DNA from: Plecoglossus altivelis
Lineage: Eukaryota > Chordata > Actinopteri > Osmeriformes > Plecoglossidae
Direction of reading: 5' to 3'
Length of the DNA: 64,000 nucleotides
Assembly (NCBI GenBank): GCA_036571765.1
Contig: BROE01000022.1
Coordinates: 18,363,404-18,427,403, forward strand
Under the pieces are notes generated by a model. It had not been told where the DNA came from. It did no database searches and saw nothing but the letters and a program-made list of their open reading frames with translations. Positions 59,701-64,000 of this stretch are shown piece after piece. Numbering within the stretch: position 1 is the stretch's first letter; every line of letters begins with the position of its first letter. The position numbers were made by a program, and so were the translations under genes.

Positions 59701-62700
59701 GTCCAACGAGCCGCCTACACTGCAGTGCGGCGCCAACTCCTTCTCCTGCGCCAGCGGGAAGTGCGTCCCCCTAAGCTACAGATGCGACGGCGTCGACGAT
59801 TGCCATGACAACAGCGACGAAGTGAACTGCGGAACTCATAGTAATGCGTGACCCGCCTGTCTTTAGATCAAGTGGCAGTTAGACTGTAGGTCAGTGTAGA
59901 ATAGAGTAGAGTAGAATACGTGAAATACATATAGATTGACAGAATGAGATAATCCGTTTTTATTTAGTTTTTATTCAATATAAACATGTATTTTGGTCAT
60001 CAGACACATCCTGCTCGTCCACGGCCTTCACCTGCGCCAACGGCCGCTGTGTGCCCAACAGCTGGCGCTGCGATGGGCACAATGACTGCTTCGATGACAG
60101 CGACGAGAGGAACTGCCCAACTCGGCTCCCTGGCACCTGCTCTGCCAGCCAGTTCACCTGCGCCAACCAGCGCTGCATACCTCACACCTGGGTCTGTGAC
60201 ACGGACAACGACTGTGGGGATGGGTCTGATGAGGCCAGTTGTGGTAAGGCTCCCTGTAGAGACCAATGTAGAGACCAATGTAGAGACCAGCATAGAGACC
60301 AGACTAGAGACCAGACTAGAGACCAGTGTAGAGACCAGACTAGAGACCAGTGTAGAGATCAGAGTAGAGACCAGAGTAGAGACCAGAGTAGAGACCAGCG
60401 TAGAGACCAGCGTAGAGACCAGCGTAGAGACCAAAGTAGAGACCAGAGTAGACACCAGAGTAGACACCAGCGCAGAGACCAGCGCAGAGACCAGCGCAGA
60501 GACCAGCGTAGAGACCAGAGTAGAGACCAGAGTAGACCAGTGTAGAGACCAGTGTAGAGATCAGACTAGAGACCAGAGTAGAGACCAGACTAGAGGCCAG
60601 TGTAGAGATCAGAGTAGAGACCAGAGTAAAGACCAGAGTAGAGATCAGAGTAGAGACCAGCCCTCTGGAAAACACTCAAAAAAAAGGCATGTTTAAAGCC
60701 ATATTTCTACGGCTTATATAATGTTATATTGTTTGTGGAGACTATTTCAAAAGTCAGCTTTGCTCATATTGTCAGCTTGGAGACTTACCGAGAGGATTCT
60801 GGAATAGTTATGTGTGTGTGTGTGCGTGTGTGTTTGACTGATGCGTTTGTGTGAATGGTGTGTGTGTGTTGTGTGTGTGTGTTGTGTGTGTGTGTGTGTT
60901 GGCAGACATGACAGGCACCTGCCACCCAGGCCAGTTCCAGTGCCCCGAGCATCGCTGCATTGACCCCAGCTACGTGTGTGACGGAGACAGAGACTGTGTT
61001 AACGGTGCTGATGAACAGGGCTGCAGTGAGTTTCTCTCAGACACACACAGCGTCTACACCAGGGCTGGACAATCCTGGTCCTCAGAGGGAGCCACTGTCC
61101 TGAAGGGTTTAGATGTTTCCCTGCTCCAGCACACCTGATTCTAATGATCAGGCTACCACAGCTACACCAGGGCTGGACCATCCTGGTCCTTGGGGGAGCC
61201 ACCGTCCTGAAGGGTTTAGATGTTTCCCTGCTCCAGCACACCTGATTATAATGATCAGGCTACCACAGAGCTTGATAAGGACCCATTCATTTGAATCAGG
61301 TCTGCTGAAGCAGGGTAACGTTTGGACAGCGGCCCTTGAGGACCAGGACTCCCCAGCCCTGGTCTAGACCAGGACTCCCCAGCCCTGGTCTAGACCATCG
61401 CTCTTCTCAAGCACCACTCCTGTGGTTTACGTCTTTACTGCTTAACGTATTGAGGTCTTAAAACTGGAATGCCTGGCCAGTGCTGTGGAACTGGGAGAGG
61501 TTAACTGACTATACTGTAAAACAATTACGGTTATATTTGATAATCCTCTTACACCATTGATCTCATCAGCTTGTTGTGTATTGTACAACACATAGATTGC
61601 ATATTTTAAACTGTTTCAGCCTACACAGCGAGAGAGCTTGGGTTCTAATCGGGTAACGATGCCTTTTTTTCAGTTTACAACTGCTCTGCATATGAGTTTA
61701 AGTGCTCCAACGGACACCAGTGTGTCAACTCCTACTATCGCTGCGACAACGTCTTTGATTGCAGTGACCGCTCCGATGAGGCGGGCTGTCGTGAGTACTG
61801 AACTCATTTTCATTCGTACGTCTAAATGGTTGAAATACAAGACTTGTAGACATGGCTGCAAATCCTACTGTGCGTATTGTGGATCTGAAAAGTATTTATA
61901 AGCACTTACATTAGACCTTCCATGGAGGCAGGTAAGGAATAAACTGAAGTAATCTAAACATTTCAGAGGGTCATTTGAATACAAGCTACTGTAGGGGAGT
62001 TGTGCGTCCCTGTCCGATGTGTAGTTTGACAGTGCTGTGGTGTCCCCATGCTCCTCCTCAGCCACCCGGCCCCCTGGCATGTGCCACCATGACTCAGAGT
62101 TCCAGTGCCAGTCTGACGGCAGCTGCGTGCCATCATCCTGGGAGTGTGACGGCCACCCTGACTGCGAGGATGGCTCCGACGAGCACCACGTCTGCCCGCC
62201 TCGCACCTGCGCCACGGGGCTGTTCCGATGCGACAACGGCAACTGCGTGTTCCCCAGCTGGGTGTGCGACGGGGACAACGACTGCAGGGACATGAGCGAC
62301 GAGAGAGACTGCCCCACTCCGCCCTTCCGTTGCCCCAGCTGGCAGTGGCAGTGCCCGGGGCACAGTTTGTGTGTCAACCTGACGCGGGTGTGTGACAACA
62401 CCCCAGACTGTCCCAACGGGGCAGACGAATCCCCTCTTTGCAGTAAGTCCTCCTCCTCCTGTCTTCTGCTCCTTCCATAGACGCCGCTAATCCAAGCTCA
62501 CTTAATGACTGAGTCACCTTCCTGCCTCACACAATGATTCCATCACTTCTGTGTACGTGCGTCTGCTGAAATTTAAAATGTTTTTTTTTTGCACATCACA
62601 AACGATATCTATTTATCACCCGTCTGTTTTTCATATTGTACGTTTGATTTGACTTCATCATGGTATGTTTCGGTAAATGCCAGCATTTCGTGCGTAAAGC

Positions 62701-63678
62701 TAAGCCTTTGTCACATGTGTTTTTGTCACTCATATGTTTTTATCATGTTGAATGATGTCATGTCTCTTTGATCTTATGTTCAAATCATGCATGTGTTGAT
62801 TTGGTGTGTCTTAATTTGAAAGTGATCTGTAATTCTCCTCTCTGGCCCTCCTCACTGCTTTCAGATGAACCCTTACCAGGTAGGAACAAACCCTTAATCA
62901 AACCCTTAATCTTAGCTGTACCTCATCCATGTAGTCCTGATTCACCCACCAAACTGGCCAGCAAAACTAACCTCCCGAATGTTCTTAGACTGATGGCAAA
63001 ACGCAGTTGGAGCCACGTGATGGTCTGTAGCTGTGTCTGTAGCATCGGTGTATTTCAGCGCGACTATAGAGCTTGTTAATGCAGAAATTGATGCTGTGGT
63101 GAAGAGCTTTACCTGTAGTGTAGTGATTGAGTAGCTACCTGGATCCATGGCTTGTTCTTCTGAACGTCTAGTCCAGGGTTTCTCAACCCTGTTCTGCATG
63201 TACTGGGCTTTTCTCTCTTCCAACACACCTGAGTCAAACAATCAGCCTGATGAAGAGATTTGAATGATCTTCAGGTGTGTTGGAAGATTAGAAACATCTA
63301 GAACATGCAGAGGGAGTCCTCAGGGTTGAGAATCTCTGGTCTGGTCATTTACACTGGCTGCTGTACTAGGAAGGCGTCTGATGCATCATGTGTGGATAGC
63401 GTGGTCTCATTCCCTCTCTCTCCCTCCAGACCAAGAGAGCTGCTCAGACAACAACGCAGGCTGCACCCATGGCTGCATCCAGGGGCCCTTTGGGGCCCAG
63501 TGCACCTGTCCCCTGGGCTACCAGCTGAGCAATGACTCAAAGACCTGCGAGGACTTGGACGAGTGCAGCCCTCCTGGCTTATGCAGCCAGCAGTGCTTCA
63601 ACGAGAGAGGCTCCTTCCGCTGCCTCTGCACGGACGGCTACACTCTGGAGGCTGACCAACGCACCTGCAAGGCCTCGG
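38792..63678 (+). CDS. lrp2: LDL receptor-related protein 2 (megalin), N-terminal part; continues past window
   Basis: Giant endocytic receptor of absorptive epithelia. Signal peptide exon 38792-38861 (MWRTLPIKLLLILIWCFIRC). LDLR class A cluster 1: 44952-45059, 45843-45965, 46092-46208, 47608-47712, 48304-48420, 49075-49218. EGF-like: 49950-50069, 50511-50639. First beta-propeller: 51579-51748, 52769-52992, 53812-54018, 54167-54369. EGF: 54477-54617. Second propeller: 55036-55239, 57753-57878, 58166-58296, 58618-58755. EGF plus LDLa: 59559-59840. LDLa cluster 2: 60004-60243, 60906-61025, 61674-61790, 62062-62442. Optional microexon 62865-62879. EGF pair: 63430-63678. Exons follow human LRP2 order closely. 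Two expected exons are missing: one LDLa between 47712 and 48304, and one YWTD exon between 55239 and 57753, where phases do not match. One exon is repeated across an N gap. Linkage to bbs5 suggests the teleost lrp2a copy. Confidence 0.95.
38862..44951 (+). other. lrp2 intron 1 (6.1 kb)
   Basis: No coding exon recognised. It contains a 35-40-bp direct duplication near 40100-40180 (GTGTAGTCCACATCCAGCCG) and a minisatellite at 41147-41560. First introns of large genes often hold enhancers, but I see no specific site to name. Confidence 0.6.
41147..41560. repeat. Minisatellite of CCCTCCGCCTATGTTCTAGAA
   Basis: About 20 degenerate units of around 21 bp in lrp2 intron 1. Variants alternate TTCTAGAACC with CAGTACC, hinting at a 42-bp higher-order unit in the right half. 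Confidence 0.9.
45316..45835. repeat. Tandem repeat of TGATGATGTTCTGTG (15 bp)
   Basis: About 520 bp in lrp2 intron 2 that runs to within about 8 bp of the acceptor of the exon at 45843. The 15-bp period keeps open frames on both strands, which are not genes. The acceptor's upstream tract is therefore TG-rich rather than pyrimidine-rich. Confidence 0.92.
46212..46978. repeat. CA-rich repeat tract with CTCACATCACATAC array
   Basis: Imperfect (CA)n with CCTTCCTCCC inserts, then about nine copies of a 14-bp unit at 46814-46950. It begins right after the donor of the exon at 46208. Confidence 0.9.
47721..48290. repeat. Pyrimidine-rich (CCT/CTCC) tract replacing expected LDLa exon region
   Basis: About 570 bp of nearly pure C/T starting right at the donor of the exon ending at 47712. 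No LDLa signature (Cys-rich, SDE) can be read in it. Confidence 0.88.
49228..49590. repeat. (CA)n microsatellite
   Basis: Imperfect ACACAC with ACTCAC and ATACAC interruptions, starting 9 bp after the donor of the exon at 49218. Confidence 0.92.
49682..49946. repeat. Tandem repeat of GTGACGGTGCTGTGTGT
   Basis: About 16 variable units (GACGGTGCTGTGTGTGT, GATGGTGCTGTG) that end at the acceptor of the EGF exon starting at 49950; the acceptor itself (GACGGTTAG) looks like a modified repeat unit. Confidence 0.9.
50644..51085. repeat. (CT)n-type repeat with GGTCTCTC/TGTCTCTC
   Basis: Imperfect CTCTCTGTCTCTCTCGG repeat beginning at the donor of the exon at 50639. Read through, it gives a Leu/Ser open frame of no coding value. 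Confidence 0.92.
51110..51232. repeat. Short tandem array of a CAGCCCTGCCATGTGCCCAG unit
   Basis: Three to four units of about 30 bp (CAGCCCTGCCATGTGCCCAG followed by CCAGGCTCCC) in lrp2 intron. Confidence 0.85.
52516..52534. repeat. Poly(G) run of 19
   Basis: A single G homopolymer in lrp2 intron, a likely place for sequencing error in length. Confidence 0.9.
53440..53805. repeat. Minisatellite with GCTAGCTAGC palindromes before lrp2 exon 12
   Basis: About six units of 55-62 bp, each with GTATCCTGTAGATGCTAGCT, GCTAGCAGGCTAA and TGTGTCTGTGTC. The last unit's TGTGTCTGTGTCCAG forms the acceptor of the exon at 53812, so earlier units carry near-acceptor sequence. Confidence 0.9.
54655..55033. 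repeat. Minisatellite of TGTCTCTCCTGAG/TGTCTCCCCTCAG
   Basis: About 30 copies of a 12-bp unit filling the lrp2 intron between 54617 and 55036. Variants ending CTCAG|TGTCTC resemble splice acceptors. The true acceptor (TCTCTCCACAG) is a further variant. Confidence 0.92.
55375..56130. repeat. G-rich repeat tract (GGGAGGAAGGGGAGGGCTTGCAGG units and G runs)
   Basis: About 750 bp of GGAGGAAGG...GGCTTGCAGG units with an internal block of long G runs at about 55650-55865. It lies where an expected YWTD exon is missing. Base accuracy here is doubtful. Confidence 0.9.
56131..57752 (+). other. lrp2 intron sequence, no exon recognised
   Basis: I searched this stretch for the expected ESLAFDW/YWTD-type exon on the plus strand and found none. 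No transposon ends seen. Confidence 0.6.
58773..58848. other. Assembly gap (76 N)
   Basis: Run of N directly after the donor of the lrp2 exon at 58618-58755. Confidence 0.99.
58849..59116 (+). pseudogene. Damaged second copy of lrp2 exon 58618-58755 and flanks
   Basis: Bases 58849-59116 repeat 58517-58772 with the same flanking intron text and donor (CAGACAGGTGAGCTACTTTC) but with many one-base insertions and deletions (GCTAGCGCATAACTTCATGA for GCTACGCATACTTCACTGA). The indel-rich, substitution-poor difference beside an N gap fits an unpolished contig end joined to a clean one. It is not a plausible extra exon. Confidence 0.9.
60252..60662. repeat. 12-bp minisatellite GTAGAGACCAGN, open in frame with upstream lrp2 exon
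   Basis: About 34 units of GTAGAGACCAGT/GTAGAGACCAGA/GTAGAGACCAGC beginning 15 bp after the donor of the LDLa exon ending at 60243. Since 12 is a multiple of 3, translation through the donor would give a long (Arg-Asp-Gln-X)n stretch without stop for about 100 codons. Confidence 0.93.
60811..60902. repeat. (GT)n microsatellite before lrp2 exon 60906
   Basis: Imperfect TG repeat that runs up to the acceptor TGTTGGCAG. Confidence 0.9.
61060..61361. mobile_element. hAT-type MITE with terminal inverted repeats
   Basis: Left end CAGGGCTGGACAATCCTGGT and right end (reverse complement) CAGGGCTGGGGAGTCCTGGT. The flanks are 8-bp direct repeats GTCTACAC (61052-61059) and GTCTAGAC (61362-61369), one mismatch. 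The middle holds an internal tandem repeat of the element's left part. A second partial right end plus GTCTAGAC follows at 61370-61396. No open frame for a transposase. Confidence 0.85.
62865..62879 (+). other. Candidate 15-nt in-frame microexon of lrp2
   Basis: A good pyrimidine tract and acceptor (CTCCTCACTGCTTTCAG), 15 nt ATGAACCCTTACCAG, and donor GTAGGA. The preceding exon (62442) and following exon (63430) are both phase 1 and join well without it (LCNQESC). Including it adds exactly five codons (NEPLPD for N). It may be an alternative microexon or a chance site. Confidence 0.4.
63174..63338. mobile_element. hAT-type MITE, 165 bp
   Basis: Left end CAGGGTTTCTCAACCCTG; reverse complement of the right end is CAGAGATTCTCAACCCTG (2 mismatches in 18). 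Flanked by 8-bp direct repeats GTCTAGTC (63166-63173) and GTCTGGTC (63339-63346), one mismatch. Internal CTTCCAACACACCTGA is itself inverted. No coding capacity. Confidence 0.85.
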
Positions 63679-64000
63679 GTGAGTGGCACCATGGGTAATG
63701 TAGTCCCTGGGAGAATGAAGTGCCCCACAGTGGACCTGAGGAGAGTTTTATTCGGAACACGCTGACAGTTGTTCCCCCTGAAGGGCCTGATATCCTAGCC
63801 ATGTTGGCTTCGATGATTTTGGCCAGCTTACCGGCTCTAAACCTTCTTGTTGGGTGACCCCCCTCCAAAAACGTAATCCAGTTAATTAGAAAATGAGGAA
63901 ATGAGCCCTTGCTGGATTCAACCCACTGTGGGAGTGGACAGTGATGGATGCAGATCTGATCGGCCCGTACAGACCTGAGGCCCTCTGATTGGTGGGCTCC
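63679..64000 (+). other. lrp2 intron up to window edge
   Basis: Starts with donor GTGAGTGG after the EGF exon. No exon seen before the window ends. Confidence 0.7.

Noticed and set aside
1..64000. tRNA, rRNA, viral insert or toxin gene
   Set aside because: I saw no cloverleaf with A/B boxes, no rRNA blocks, and no retroviral or phage reading frames.

Overview
The window is a piece of a vertebrate nuclear chromosome, almost certainly from a ray-finned (teleost) fish. Genes are split into many short exons with GT/AG introns, and there are long non-coding stretches, dense micro- and minisatellites, and MITE-like and SINE-tail-like repeats. The proteins resemble known vertebrate families closely. 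There is no operon, phage, CRISPR array or bacterial feature. All exon borders below were read by eye from reading frame, splice consensus and protein family knowledge; no alignment or search was run.

Layout, left to right: ppig (-, 3' part cut off by the window edge), fastkd1 (+), klhl41 (-), bbs5 (-), a collagen XXVIII gene (-), a CCDC89-like coiled-coil gene (-), and the first ~25 kb of lrp2/megalin (+, continues past the right edge). As I recall, ppig-fastkd1-klhl41-bbs5-lrp2 is the same order as human 2q31.1; here the collagen XXVIII gene and the CCDC89-like gene sit between bbs5 and lrp2. fastkd1 and klhl41 converge tail to tail with about 450 bp between stop codons. The collagen XXVIII poly(A) signal lies only about 175 bp from the bbs5 start codon. 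The genes are not one pathway: nuclear cyclophilin, mitochondrial RNA factor, sarcomere Kelch adaptor, BBSome subunit, matrix collagen, coiled-coil protein and endocytic receptor.

Four gene models close exactly: fastkd1 (851 aa), klhl41 (599 aa), bbs5 (342 aa) and the CCDC89-like gene (354 aa). The collagen XXVIII model also closes in frame (1249 aa), but its last two codons are inferred. lrp2 shows two places where an expected exon is absent beside long low-complexity tracts, and one exon is repeated as a damaged copy across a 76-base N gap. These look more like assembly faults than biology.

No new biological system was found. The most distinctive biology is how tandem repeats interact with splicing: a minisatellite made of the end of the collagen Kunitz exon plus its splice donor (about 16 copies), a duplicated acceptor and exon start in fastkd1, an 87-bp stop-free intron in klhl41, a 12-bp repeat in lrp2 that keeps the upstream exon's frame open, and a possible 15-nt in-frame microexon in lrp2.
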